A stretch of DNA of 64,000 nt from Chitinophagaceae bacterium (lineage in GTDB: Bacteria; Bacteroidota; Bacteroidia; Chitinophagales; Chitinophagaceae): NCBI GenBank assembly GCA_947447465.1, contig CANFKE010000002.1, positions 1 through 64,000 on the forward strand, given 5' to 3'. The translations under genes and the position numbers were made by a program. The notes beneath the pieces are model-generated. The model saw only the letters and a list, made by a program, of their open reading frames with translations. It was not told the DNA's origin and searched no databases. Of this stretch, positions 15,728 through 23,996 are shown piece by piece (positions within the stretch are counted from its first letter, which is position 1; each line of letters starts with the position of its first letter).

Positions 15728-17836
15728 ATGCAAAACAGTGCAATCAGCATTCGTAGCATTCCTACATGTCCCATTTTCATTGGCATAGCATCATTTTGTA
15801 TTTTATCCTTATTGTTCTCTTGCGGGCATCATCTTCCCAGATCTGATGCTTACTATGATACCTTATTTGCACAAATACAAAAGACTGCAGGAAATGATCA
15901 GCGGTATGCATTGGTATTACAATTAGATTTAACTTACAGAAATACAACTGATCCTTCCCCTTATTTTCAGTTAATAAGGCACAAAGCAATGTCTGGTTAC
16001 TATTATGAGCATGCAGAGCTGGATAAAGCAAAGGCTATACTGGATACTCAGATATTCATAATGGAGCGATATAATCTGAAAGATAAGTATCCAAAAGAAT
16101 TTGCCAATGTACTAGGTGCCCGAGGCAACTACTTTTTTAACGAGAATATGTTGGATAAGGCTTTTGACTATTATAACAGAAGCAAGGCGATCATTGTAGC
16201 TCTGAAGGATAATGAATGTTTACTAAGCGACCAGTCCTATCATCTGGCAATGGTGGCCTACAGGCAAGAGAAGTATAAAGATGCAGCCGCTTATTTTAAG
16301 CAGTCTATTCAAGAAATGAGGGGTTGTCCGTTCTATGATTCCAATAGTTATTACCGGGAACAGGAATTATATAGCAATGTGGGACTCTCATATTCAAAGG
16401 CAAAAATGAACGATAGTGCTATCCTATTTTACAAGGATGCATTAAAGTTGATAGATACAGAGGGCATAAAATATAATTACAGTGATAGGTTCAAGCGGTT
16501 GACAATAACCGCAAAAGGTGTTATTTATGGCAATATGGCCAAAGTATATATTGCTTCAGGTGAAATTGATAGTGCTGAGCATTTGTTGCTGAGCAGTATA
16601 GCCATAAATACTCAGAGGGGTTATGAGAATTATGATGCCATGTATAGTAATATGCAACTGTCTGAGCTCTACTATAATACGGGTGAGTATGGCAAGGCAC
16701 TACCTATACTCAGGAATTTGAGGCAGGCGCTTGATACTATGGCCAATACGGAAGTGAATATGAGATGGTATCAGCTCATGTATAAAATGAGCAGACATTT
16801 TAATCGGTCTGATGATGCAATAGGATACCTTGAGACATACCACAGATTGAAGGACTCTGCAGATATAAAACTGAATACGCTCAAAAGGTCGGATTATGCG
16901 GGGATGCTCAAAGATCAGGAAACACAGTACCAGATAAAATTGCTGAAAAAGGACAATCAGGTAAACCGACAATTTTTATGGTTGATGCTCGGAATTGCAG
17001 GTCTATCGCTAGCTGTGGTCGTGCTCATATATTACAATTACCGTCGAAGCAGGAATAGTGTATTGTTGCTTACCTCGCTTAATCATCAGGTGAATGAACA
17101 AAAGTATCAACTTGAGGGAGCGATGGCGCAGTTAAAGTGTAATAATGAAGATAAGGATAAAATATTGAGGATAGTGGCCCATGATCTGCGTACACCAATA
17201 GGGGGGATCATGACGCTCAGTGATTTTATGGTCGAGGAGGAGTCTGAGCCTGCAAAGTTAGAGTCATTGAATATGATCATGTCAGCATCGAGAAACCTGA
17301 TGCATTTGACCAACGAATTGCTGGAGTTTAGTGGTAATCGTGTTTTTGTGACGCAGGTTGAAAAGGAAGAGACAGACATCAATGCATTGGCCAAACAAGC
17401 AGCAACCCTATTACAGTTCAAAGCTAATGAAAAGCATCAGAGCATCATATTGGAGCTATCTTCATTACAGGTCGTGGTCTGCATCATGCGGGAAAAGATC
17501 AACAGGGTGTTGAATAATCTTATTACTAATGCCATTAAGTTTAGCAAAATAGGTGGTATAATAACTGTTACTATAGAAAAAAAGGATAGATCAATTCTAA
17601 TAATAGTGAAGGACAACGGTATAGGCATACCGGAACGATTTATACCTGTACTATTTGACCCCTTTACAAATGCAAAGCGTCATGGTACGCAAGGGGAGCG
17701 TTCATTTGGGCTTGGTCTGTCTATTTGCCGGCAGATAATGGACGAACATGGAGGTAGGATTTGGGTGGAAAGCATTGAGGGAGAGGGTTCGGTATTCTAT
17801 ATTCAGCTCCCTGTTGAGAATGAGTCAGGAACATAA
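15728..17836 (+). CDS. TPR-containing sensor histidine kinase
   Basis: 702 aa. The N-terminus has a hydrophobic segment ending in LLFSC, a possible lipobox. Residues ~40-400 are tetratricopeptide repeats, presumably periplasmic. A membrane helix (FLWLMLGIAGLSLAVVVLIY, ~416-437) leads to a short coiled coil and HisKA with HDLRTP (His485). The ATPase domain has N-box NNLITNAIKFS, G1 DNGIGIP and G2 FGLGLSIC. So it is a complete kinase; its response regulator is not adjacent. Its TPR part resembles that of the gene at 32939, which has a different output end. Confidence 0.88.
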   Translation: MQNSAISIRSIPTCPIFIGIASFCILSLLFSCGHHLPRSDAYYDTLFAQIQKTAGNDQRYALVLQLDLTYRNTTDPSPYFQLIRHKAMSGYYYEHAELDKAKAILDTQIFIMERYNLKDKYPKEFANVLGARGNYFFNENMLDKAFDYYNRSKAIIVALKDNECLLSDQSYHLAMVAYRQEKYKDAAAYFKQSIQEMRGCPFYDSNSYYREQELYSNVGLSYSKAKMNDSAILFYKDALKLIDTEGIKYNYSDRFKRLTITAKGVIYGNMAKVYIASGEIDSAEHLLLSSIAINTQRGYENYDAMYSNMQLSELYYNTGEYGKALPILRNLRQALDTMANTEVNMRWYQLMYKMSRHFNRSDDAIGYLETYHRLKDSADIKLNTLKRSDYAGMLKDQETQYQIKLLKKDNQVNRQFLWLMLGIAGLSLAVVVLIYYNYRRSRNSVLLLTSLNHQVNEQKYQLEGAMAQLKCNNEDKDKILRIVAHDLRTPIGGIMTLSDFMVEEESEPAKLESLNMIMSASRNLMHLTNELLEFSGNRVFVTQVEKEETDINALAKQAATLLQFKANEKHQSIILELSSLQVVVCIMREKINRVLNNLITNAIKFSKIGGIITVTIEKKDRSILIIVKDNGIGIPERFIPVLFDPFTNAKRHGTQGERSFGLGLSICRQIMDEHGGRIWVESIEGEGSVFYIQLPVENESGT

Positions 17837-17859
17837 TTGATCAACGTTATAGCTACTTC

Positions 17860-17891
17860 TTGGTGCTTTTTGTATTAAGGAAGTATATTTG
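17860..17891 (+). promoter_or_regulatory. Promoter directly before the phosphodiesterase gene
   Basis: TTGG (17860-17863) and TATATTTG (17884-17891) with a 20-base spacer. The -7 box ends 4 bases before the ATG at 17896, so the message is leaderless or nearly so and an upstream ATG at 17860 cannot be used. Confidence 0.65.
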
Positions 17892-17895
17892 TTGC

Positions 17896-18396
17896 ATGAC
17901 CCGCATAGGCCTTATATCTGATACGCACAATTACCTTGATGAAGCAGTATTTAAGCATTTTGATAAGTGCGATGAGATATGGCATGCCGGTGACTTTGGC
18001 ACTGCCGTGGAAGTTGCGGATAAACTCAAGGAGTTCAAGCCATTTAAAGGTGTATTTGGTAATATTGACGGCAGAGATATAAGGGATGAATATCCAGAGA
18101 AGCTCATCTGGAAGTGCGAAGACGTAAAGGTGTTCATGACACATATAGGAGGGTATCCACCAAAGTATGTTCCAGGCGTAAGAGCGGATCTATTTGCTGA
18201 ACAGCCCAAACTATTCATATGTGGTCATTCCCACATTCTAAAAGTGCTCTACGACGAAAAGCTACAATGCTTGCACATGAACCCCGGAGCGGCGGGAAAA
18301 CATGGGTGGCATAAGGTGCGTACCCTCATACGTTTTGTAATAGATGGTGATAGAATGAAGGATTGCGAGGTGATAGAATTGGGAGGGAGGGGGTAG
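17896..18396 (+). CDS. YfcE/MJ0936-type metallophosphoesterase
   Basis: 166 aa. A two-metal phosphodiesterase of the small YfcE group. Metal ligands are visible in order: GLISDTHNYL, DEIWHAGDFG, GVFGNIDG, THIGG and CGHSHILKV, ending with NPGAAG. The natural substrate in this group is uncertain. Start chosen from the promoter position. The gene faces a DinB-like gene, with a palindromic repeat between them. Confidence 0.9.
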   Translation: MTRIGLISDTHNYLDEAVFKHFDKCDEIWHAGDFGTAVEVADKLKEFKPFKGVFGNIDGRDIRDEYPEKLIWKCEDVKVFMTHIGGYPPKYVPGVRADLFAEQPKLFICGHSHILKVLYDEKLQCLHMNPGAAGKHGWHKVRTLIRFVIDGDRMKDCEVIELGGRG

Positions 18397-18445
18397 ATAG
18401 CAATAGGTAGGTTGTGATCCGCAAAAGTGGATCGGTCTGAAGTTT

Positions 18446-18512
18446 GGGTCAGAGACCCGTTAAACTAATCGTCACGAGATTCCCGAAATAATCGGGACTA
18501 ACTCTCAGACAG
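18446..18512 (-). repeat. Two-hairpin repeat, minus orientation
   Basis: GGGTC-AGA-GACCC (18446-18458), a TTAAACTAATCGT linker, then a degenerate hairpin (CACGAGA ... CGGGAC...ACTCTC). Its reverse complement matches block A of the 7.1-kb array. It lies between two convergent genes, where it could act as a bidirectional terminator. Confidence 0.75.
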
Positions 18513-18518
18513 TGAGTA

Positions 18519-19013
18519 TTACTTATTCATCCTTGCAAATGTTATAAAGTCTGTTCCGGGTATGGCTGTTGCGCCTGCCTGGCGAAGCATGGTGATGAGT
18601 TGGCCACGGTGGTAGGTGCAGTGGTTGAAAACATGGTGCAGTATCTGCCATACGGGTGTTGCATAGGTATTCCCCTTTCTATCAGCATAAGAGCAGTTTC
18701 TGTTAAGTGATGTCTCATCCAGATCTTCCATGTAGTTGAGTAATTCATCTGATGTTCGCTGCCAGTTATTGCACATTTCTTTGGCCAGTCCTATAAATAT
18801 ACCTTGCACCCACAGTGGTTCAGGGTTTTGTTTCAGTCGCTCCAACCAGATGTATTCCGCACTCCACATATGCAGGGCTGTTTCCTTTATGGTAGGGAAG
18901 CTGCTTTCTATTTCTATGTTGAGTGAGCGGGTAGGCAATGCCAACATAGCTTCAATGACCAATCTATTGGCCCATAGATTATATTGCGCATATTGAGTGA
19001 GTATTTGCTTCAT
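18519..19013 (-). CDS. DinB family protein
   Basis: 164 aa. DinB/YfiT-like four-helix bundle: QYNLWANRLVIEAM near the start, the first metal histidine in KETALHMWSAEYIW, and the histidine pair in HHVFNHCTYHRGQLI. These proteins bind a divalent metal; many act as thiol transferases, but the substrate here is unknown. Length is typical. It is divergent from the PLP enzyme gene, with 38 bases between starts. Confidence 0.85.
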   Translation of the reverse strand: MKQILTQYAQYNLWANRLVIEAMLALPTRSLNIEIESSFPTIKETALHMWSAEYIWLERLKQNPEPLWVQGIFIGLAKEMCNNWQRTSDELLNYMEDLDETSLNRNCSYADRKGNTYATPVWQILHHVFNHCTYHRGQLITMLRQAGATAIPGTDFITFARMNK

Positions 19014-19051
19014 GGTAACTTGTATCTTTATCTGCGAAAATACTCAATTAC

Positions 19052-20275
19052 ATGACTGATAATAACACCACTCCCGGATTTGATACGCTATGCCTGCATG
19101 GCGGACACGTTACCGAAAGTAACCGCGCACATCTTACCCCCATCTATGCTTCGAGTACTTATGAGTTCGACAGTGCAGAACAGGCAGCTGCCATATTTAG
19201 GGGAGAGGAGAAAGGATATATATATGGTCGATGGGGAAACCCAACCATAGCAGAAGCTGAAGAACGCATAGCTATGCTGGAAGCTTTTGGTTTAAAGGAA
19301 GCAAACGGTGAGCCGTTGAAGCTTAAAGCTATATTACATGCGTCGGGGATGGCGGCAATATCTACTGCGTTCTTGGGCAACGTGAAGGCAGGGGAGAAGA
19401 TCCTCACTCATCAGTCTTTGTATGGAGGTACACATGAAATCATAGAAAAGATATTGCCAGATTTTGGTATCGGAGCGGTAATCGTTGATTTTCATGATCT
19501 GAAAGCGGTGGAGCAAGCGCTGGTTGCAGATAAGACTATCCGAATGATGCATATAGAAACGCCTGCTAATCCAACTTTACAGTGTGTAGATCTTGCAGCA
19601 CTCATAGATCTGGCAAAGACAAATGGTGTAGTTGTATGTGTAGATAATACTTTTGCCACGCCTTACCTGCAGCAGCCATTTGCATTTGGTGCTGACTATG
19701 TGGTGCACTCCACAACTAAATTCCTTAATGGACATGGCACTGCTATTGGCGGCATATTGGTAGGTAAAGACATTACCAGAATGAGCACTGCGCTGACCAA
19801 AACCCATCGCCTGTTGGGTGGAAACAGTAATGCCTTTGATGCCTTTCTATTGGTGAATGGATTGCGTACACTAAGCGTACGTATGGACCGACATTGCGCC
19901 AATGCAGAACGAGTTGCCAGGTTCCTGCATGACCACCCGGCAGTAGGTGTAGTGAATTATCTGGGGCTTGCAGATCATCCTGACCATGCTATAAGTAAGA
20001 AGCAGATGAAGCACCCCGGTGCTATGCTCAGCTTTGAATTGAAAGGCGGTTTTGATGCAGGTGTAAAGTTCATGAACTCATTGAAGATATGTTTGAATGC
20101 AGTATCTCTTGGTACTTGTGATACACTAATCTCGCATCCCGCATCGACTACTCACATGGGTGTAGCCCGTGAACAGCGCCTTAAATTCGGCATCACAGAC
20201 GGTATGATCCGCATGAGTGTGGGTATTGAAAATGTGGAAGATATTATCGGTGATCTGGAGCAAGCAATGAAGTGA
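19052..20275 (+). CDS. Cys/Met metabolism PLP enzyme (methionine gamma-lyase or O-acylhomoserine sulfhydrylase type)
   Basis: 407 aa. Fold-type I PLP enzyme of sulfur amino acid metabolism. Features: TPIYASSTYEF, YGRWGNPT (phosphate-binding region), HASGMAAISTAFL, ETPANPTLQ, VDNTFATPYLQQP, and the PLP lysine in VVHSTTKFLNGHG. The C-terminus has SLGTCDTLISHPASTTH. Sequence alone does not separate methionine gamma-lyase from cystathionine gamma-synthase or O-acetyl/succinylhomoserine sulfhydrylase. A TATCTTTA box lies about 20 bases upstream of the ATG. Confidence 0.85.
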   Translation: MTDNNTTPGFDTLCLHGGHVTESNRAHLTPIYASSTYEFDSAEQAAAIFRGEEKGYIYGRWGNPTIAEAEERIAMLEAFGLKEANGEPLKLKAILHASGMAAISTAFLGNVKAGEKILTHQSLYGGTHEIIEKILPDFGIGAVIVDFHDLKAVEQALVADKTIRMMHIETPANPTLQCVDLAALIDLAKTNGVVVCVDNTFATPYLQQPFAFGADYVVHSTTKFLNGHGTAIGGILVGKDITRMSTALTKTHRLLGGNSNAFDAFLLVNGLRTLSVRMDRHCANAERVARFLHDHPAVGVVNYLGLADHPDHAISKKQMKHPGAMLSFELKGGFDAGVKFMNSLKICLNAVSLGTCDTLISHPASTTHMGVAREQRLKFGITDGMIRMSVGIENVEDIIGDLEQAMK

Positions 20276-20341
20276 GTGACTTATTACTTTTCAAATATTG
20301 CAATTTCGATGATCTCTGAGATAAATATGATCCATTATCAT

Positions 20342-21145
20342 CTAATTTGATTTTATCATCTTCAACGCATATACCATAGGTAGTTTACCTTCCATGCCGG
20401 GTATCTGATATTTACGAGGTGCTACTTCTACAGTTTCGGGGAAACAGGCATAAGGTGAATAATCGTACTCTGCAAACTTTACCAACTGCAGTTGCTGATC
20501 GAGGAGGTTTTGTATGACCTCGGCCTGATCATGATTCCAGGTAACAGAGTTGAGATTGATAGGTGCAGATTGATCGGCATAAGTGCCTGATTCTACTTCT
20601 TGTATCTCTTGTTTATTGAAGTAAGAGTATTGGATATATTTGAAATGGTTGTCGAACATCCATAGCGCAGGGTGGAACTCTGCAAATATGAACATGCCTC
20701 CTTGCTTTACATATTTGCCCACTATTGCAGCCCACTTAGCCATGTCTGGTAACCAGCAAATAGTGCCGTAAGATGTAAAGACTATATCGAACTGACGATC
20801 TAATACTTCAGGCAACTTGAATATGTCGGTACAAATGAACTCAGCATCCAGGCCAAGCTCATCATTCATTTTACGTGCTTGTGCTATAGCGGCATCTGAA
20901 AGGTCGATGCCTGTGACCTTAGCTCCCATGCGTGCCAATGATAGGGAATCTTGTCCGAAGTGACATTGCAGATGCAAAATGGACTTGCCCTGCACATCGC
21001 CCAGTAGTCCTAGTTCTAAATCATTGAGGGATGTGGCCCCGGCCATGAATCTCTCGTTTCTATAGAAGTCTGAGGTAACGTGATGTTTGGTCTTTTCATT
21101 CCACAAGGCTTTATTGGTGGCTACGTAATCGATGTTTGCAGACAT
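20342..21145 (-). CDS. Class I SAM-dependent methyltransferase
   Basis: 267 aa. Motif I is ILHLQCHFGQDSLSLARMG, followed by VTGIDLSDAAIAQARK and FDIVFTSYGTICWLPD. These define a small-molecule-type methyltransferase; the substrate is unknown. It starts 6 bases after the secreted protein at 21152-21670, so the two form an operon. Convergent with the PLP enzyme. Confidence 0.85.
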   Translation of the reverse strand: MSANIDYVATNKALWNEKTKHHVTSDFYRNERFMAGATSLNDLELGLLGDVQGKSILHLQCHFGQDSLSLARMGAKVTGIDLSDAAIAQARKMNDELGLDAEFICTDIFKLPEVLDRQFDIVFTSYGTICWLPDMAKWAAIVGKYVKQGGMFIFAEFHPALWMFDNHFKYIQYSYFNKQEIQEVESGTYADQSAPINLNSVTWNHDQAEVIQNLLDQQLQLVKFAEYDYSPYACFPETVEVAPRKYQIPGMEGKLPMVYALKMIKSN

Positions 21146-21151
21146 GGTGAT

Positions 21152-21670
21152 CTATTTTTGAAATATGTATAAGATAAGGGTGTATTGCTTTGACTCTTTA
21201 TTGAAATCTACTTCCAGGGTAACGTGACCATAGGGTGGTGTGGCGCTTGCTTTGAAATCGGGCATGAACATGATCTTTTTGAAACTCTCCAAACCTTTTA
21301 TATAATTGGGTGCCGACCTCATAGCATAACCTTTTGCTATCAGGCATTCATTGAGCTCGGCAATGATACGGTCGTACTCCGGTTTAATGAGATCGGAAGT
21401 AGGAGCCTGTTTCAGAGCGCCTTCATAGAACATACCCATAGAAGCTACGAAACGGGAGATGATAGTTCCCGGAACATTGATATTGCTTTTATAGACGAGA
21501 CCATTTCCTCCGCTCCTTTCGGGATCGGGGTGGCGAATATTTTTGAATTGATTAGGGCCATCTTTCAGAATGGTACTTACCGCATCACAGAAATCAGATA
21601 TCTGTGCCTGTGCAGATGTGCAAGTCAGCACAGATAAGGTAACTCCCATTATTGCATTTCTGATAAACAT
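21152..21670 (-). CDS. Secreted protein of unknown function
   Basis: 172 aa. MFIRNAIMGVTLSVLTCTSAQAQ is a signal peptide. The mature protein begins SDFCDAVSTILKD and ends in beta-strand-like sequence (GHVTLEVDFNKESKQYTLILYIF). No family was recognised. It is the first gene of a two-gene operon with the methyltransferase. Confidence 0.65.
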   Translation of the reverse strand: MFIRNAIMGVTLSVLTCTSAQAQISDFCDAVSTILKDGPNQFKNIRHPDPERSGGNGLVYKSNINVPGTIISRFVASMGMFYEGALKQAPTSDLIKPEYDRIIAELNECLIAKGYAMRSAPNYIKGLESFKKIMFMPDFKASATPPYGHVTLEVDFNKESKQYTLILYIFQK

Positions 21671-21834
21671 GTTGCTAAGATAAGGATGGATGGGGAAATA
21701 GTGGATTTGAGTTGTTATAATTTAGCGTTTGTAAGAAAAAAGGTCCGGTCAATAAGAGTTGCCTAACGGTGCTTGTCTGAATCAGAATGGCCAGATTTTT
21801 AGAATTGATAGAATGCCCGATTGTGCCCGATTGT

Positions 21835-21901
21835 CGGGTCAGAGACCCGTTAAACTGGATCGTCACGAGAGCGTCCCTAAGCGGGACAACTCTCGCGACA
21901 G
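21835..21901 (-). repeat. Two-hairpin repeat, minus orientation
   Basis: CGGGTC-AGA-GACCCG (21835-21849), linker TTAAACTGGAT, then CGTCACGAGAGCGTCCC paired with GGGAC and ACTCTCGCGACA. The reverse complement closely matches 7143-7212. Both stems are intact. Confidence 0.85.
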
Positions 21902-21964
21902 GTTTTTAGCTCAGTAAAAGGAGAATGATAAAAAAATGAGCAAGGAGCATGTAGCAACTTGGAT

Positions 21965-22106
21965 GCAATTTACTTTGGTCTTTATTGTTTAGAAAGGACA
22001 TTAACAAAATGTGGATATCTTTTCTGAGTTTTCGGGAATGGGGAGTTTTCCTGCCGTTAGAACCCCGAAATAATCGGGATAAATTCTGTCAGAGACTTCG
22101 CTCAGC
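21965..22106 (+). repeat. Diverged intergenic repeat, copy 1
   Basis: Shares ordered segments with 23010-23126: TGCAATTTA, TTTATTG, ACATTAA, TGGATAT, TCGGGAAT, GGGAG and CTTCGCTCAGC. Its 3' part (GAAATAATCGGGATAAATTC, then GTCAGAGAC and CGCTCAGC) also matches 43144-43186. Confidence 0.6.
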
Positions 22107-22219
22107 GTGCGCTTTTTTGAAAGACCAAGAGAACCGGGTAAGGTAAGATGCTGTTAGTCCGGTAGAGAGAAGTTGAGTAATTTTACCAAGTATGCATGTT
22201 TTTCATTAGAATAATCTGA

Positions 22220-22789
22220 TCAAAATACACTTCCTGTACCGTATAACATACCTAATGTATTGACTCCGAATGTGTAGCTGCCACCGATGTACATAATGAA
22301 ATTTTCGCCACGCATAATTTTGATCCTGCCTGCTATGAGTGGTGCTACCTGGCTTTTGTGACCGTCGAGGATAACTGCTGCCAGCGGTCCGACTTCTCCT
22401 TCAATTTTTGAGCGTGAGTCGATCTTTATTTCAAATAGTTTGCATTCAACTCCAGTGCCAATAGAAGGTGAGGCTTTTTCATAGACCAGAGTTCCATTGA
22501 CCAGAAATGGCTTGGCTTCTGTAGGAAGGTTGAAGAAGACCGGTATTCTTAGCTTTTTATCTGTGCGGAACTCTGAAAAGAACAACATTGCTGATGTGGG
22601 GAGTACGACATTGGAGTTGTTGCGTATGTTGACCAACTGGCTATTGGATATAAACAGAAGTGTTTGTCCGAAGCTCAGCTCGAAACGGAAATGCTTTTTG
22701 ACTGAATCTATATTTATTGCTCTTGACTGGGTAGTGATGCCTATAGTCAGCATTGTAATAAGTATTATTCGATTGATGTGTATTTTCAT
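22220..22789 (-). CDS. Secreted, probably outer-membrane-associated protein of unknown function
   Basis: 189 aa. Signal peptide MKIHINRIILITMLTIGITT then QSRA. The mature protein is rich in amphipathic strands (FRFELSFGQTLLFIS, SAMLFFSEF, RIPVFFNLP, FIMYIGGSYTFGV) and ends GTGSVF with a terminal Phe, as in outer-membrane beta-barrels. No family was recognised. It stands alone between repeat-rich gaps. Confidence 0.6.
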   Translation of the reverse strand: MKIHINRIILITMLTIGITTQSRAINIDSVKKHFRFELSFGQTLLFISNSQLVNIRNNSNVVLPTSAMLFFSEFRTDKKLRIPVFFNLPTEAKPFLVNGTLVYEKASPSIGTGVECKLFEIKIDSRSKIEGEVGPLAAVILDGHKSQVAPLIAGRIKIMRGENFIMYIGGSYTFGVNTLGMLYGTGSVF

Positions 22790-23265
22790 ATTTCAGGATA
22801 TTGATTCGCAATATATGTAATGTGCTTATATTATTTTAGTTGTGAATTAGTAGTCTGGTTGTTTTGTGTTTTTTGGGTTGTGCCCTAAGATTCCCGATGG
22901 GTTTGTATTTGTGCTTTTTTGTCTGAACCGGGATTACACTGATTAGGGGAGTACTATGATGCCCGAACACTGGAGAGTGGGGAGCGAAAGAGCGAGAGCG
23001 GATTGGTGTGCAATTTATAATAGCGTTGTTTATTGGAATAGTACATTAAGAAAGTCTGGATATTTTTTTCGGGAATCGGGAGATTCCCTACCGGTCGAGC
23101 GAAGTCAATAGACTTCGCTCAGCATGGGAATAGCAATTTATGAATTGGTTGATGGTAAGTGGACGCGAAAAATAAGGATTTCATCTTGGGAATATTGAGG
23201 TTAGAAATGGCTTGCGATGAGAACCGGCTCGATTGTAGTCGGTGAAAAGACCAAATACTGCGAAA
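22790..23265. other. Repeat-bearing intergenic region
   Basis: No convincing gene. It holds the second copy of the diverged repeat (23010-23126), including GAGCGAAGTC-AATA-GACTTCGCTC (about 23097-23120). Confidence 0.6.
23010..23126 (+). repeat. Diverged intergenic repeat, copy 2
   Basis: Same segment order as 21965-22106 with about one-third substitutions. Here the terminal part forms a perfect hairpin (GAGCGAAGTC / GACTTCGCTC). Confidence 0.6.
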
Positions 23266-23266
23266 T

Positions 23267-23297
23267 AAAAAATGCCGGCAATTTTGCCGGCATTTTT
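23267..23297 (-). terminator. Bidirectional terminator
   Basis: AAAAATGCCGGC and GCCGGCATTTTT pair around a short AATTTT loop, with A and T runs on both sides. It lies about 20 bases after the stop of the minus-strand gene at 23317. Confidence 0.85.
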
Positions 23298-23316
23298 TAT
23301 CGGGAAAACAAGTATT

Positions 23317-23841
23317 CTAGTCTTTTAGCATACATTCTGCATATTCCCGGATCTTATTGGCTGATTTACCAGTTGCGGTCGGTGAGTCAATATCTTTGCT
23401 TCCAATCTTTAAGCGGATAACAGAAATACCTGCTTTACTGATCTTCATCATAGTTTCTTTTGAAAGCTCGCCTTTTTCCATCCAAGTGGTGACAATTTTA
23501 TCAGAAGGTATAGAGTGAATCGGTACTGCGTCATCTGTTAATTCCATATCTATAACAGTGCCATCCTCCAATTTAAAGAATATCTTACTCCCCTTAGTTA
23601 TGATGTCGTTTATCTTTCCGTTTTCTTCATGAATGACAGTCATATAATATTTGGGTCCTTTCTGCTCCAGTAGCATTACCCAGTTGTAATAGACAGCGCC
23701 TATTTTATGTCTTATAGAGCGAACGTGCTCGCCAGTAAAGTCGTCTTTTTTGTCTATGTCAAACTTACAATCCTGTGCATGTAGTGAAAATGAACTTAAG
23801 AAGGCGAAACTCATAATAATGAGGGACTTAGGTAGTGTCAT
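23317..23841 (-). CDS. Secreted protein of unknown function
   Basis: 174 aa. MTLPKSLIIMSFAFLSSFSL-HAQ is a signal peptide, followed by DCKFDIDKKDDFTGEHVRSI. Two cysteines are present in the mature part (DCKF and ECML). The pattern of strands (YYMTVIHEENGKI, KIFFKLEDGTVIDMEL, VIRLKIG) suggests a small beta-rich domain. No family was recognised. The gene is followed by a strong terminator and is divergent from uvrA. Confidence 0.65.
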   Translation of the reverse strand: MTLPKSLIIMSFAFLSSFSLHAQDCKFDIDKKDDFTGEHVRSIRHKIGAVYYNWVMLLEQKGPKYYMTVIHEENGKINDIITKGSKIFFKLEDGTVIDMELTDDAVPIHSIPSDKIVTTWMEKGELSKETMMKISKAGISVIRLKIGSKDIDSPTATGKSANKIREYAECMLKD

Positions 23842-23974
23842 GTAATTTTTTTGGAGCGAATATATGTAATGAAAGTAGTATGGCGAAAATATTCTAGATA
23901 TTTCAATAGATATTCCCCGCTCAATAGCTCCACCAAATTAATACCATTGCCTAGTGTTTGCACTGTCAATATCT

Positions 23975-23982
23975 TAACTTTG
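23975..23982 (+). promoter_or_regulatory. -7 box TAACTTTG of uvrA
   Basis: Matches TAnnTTTG, 14 bases before the ATG at 23997. An in-frame ATG at 23958 lies upstream of this box and is therefore unlikely to be the start. Confidence 0.55.
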
Positions 23983-23996
23983 GGTCAGGAGTTTTT

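Larger units (their letters stand above)
21671..22219. other. 549-base gap with dispersed repeats
   Basis: No gene is supported. It contains the two-hairpin repeat at 21835-21901 and the first copy of a diverged ~130-base element (about 21965-22106) that recurs at 23010-23126 and partly at 43115-43186. Confidence 0.7.

Noticed and set aside
23217-23420. 67-codon plus frame over the terminator and the end of the 23317 gene
   Set aside because: Covers a strong terminator hairpin and antisense coding sequence.
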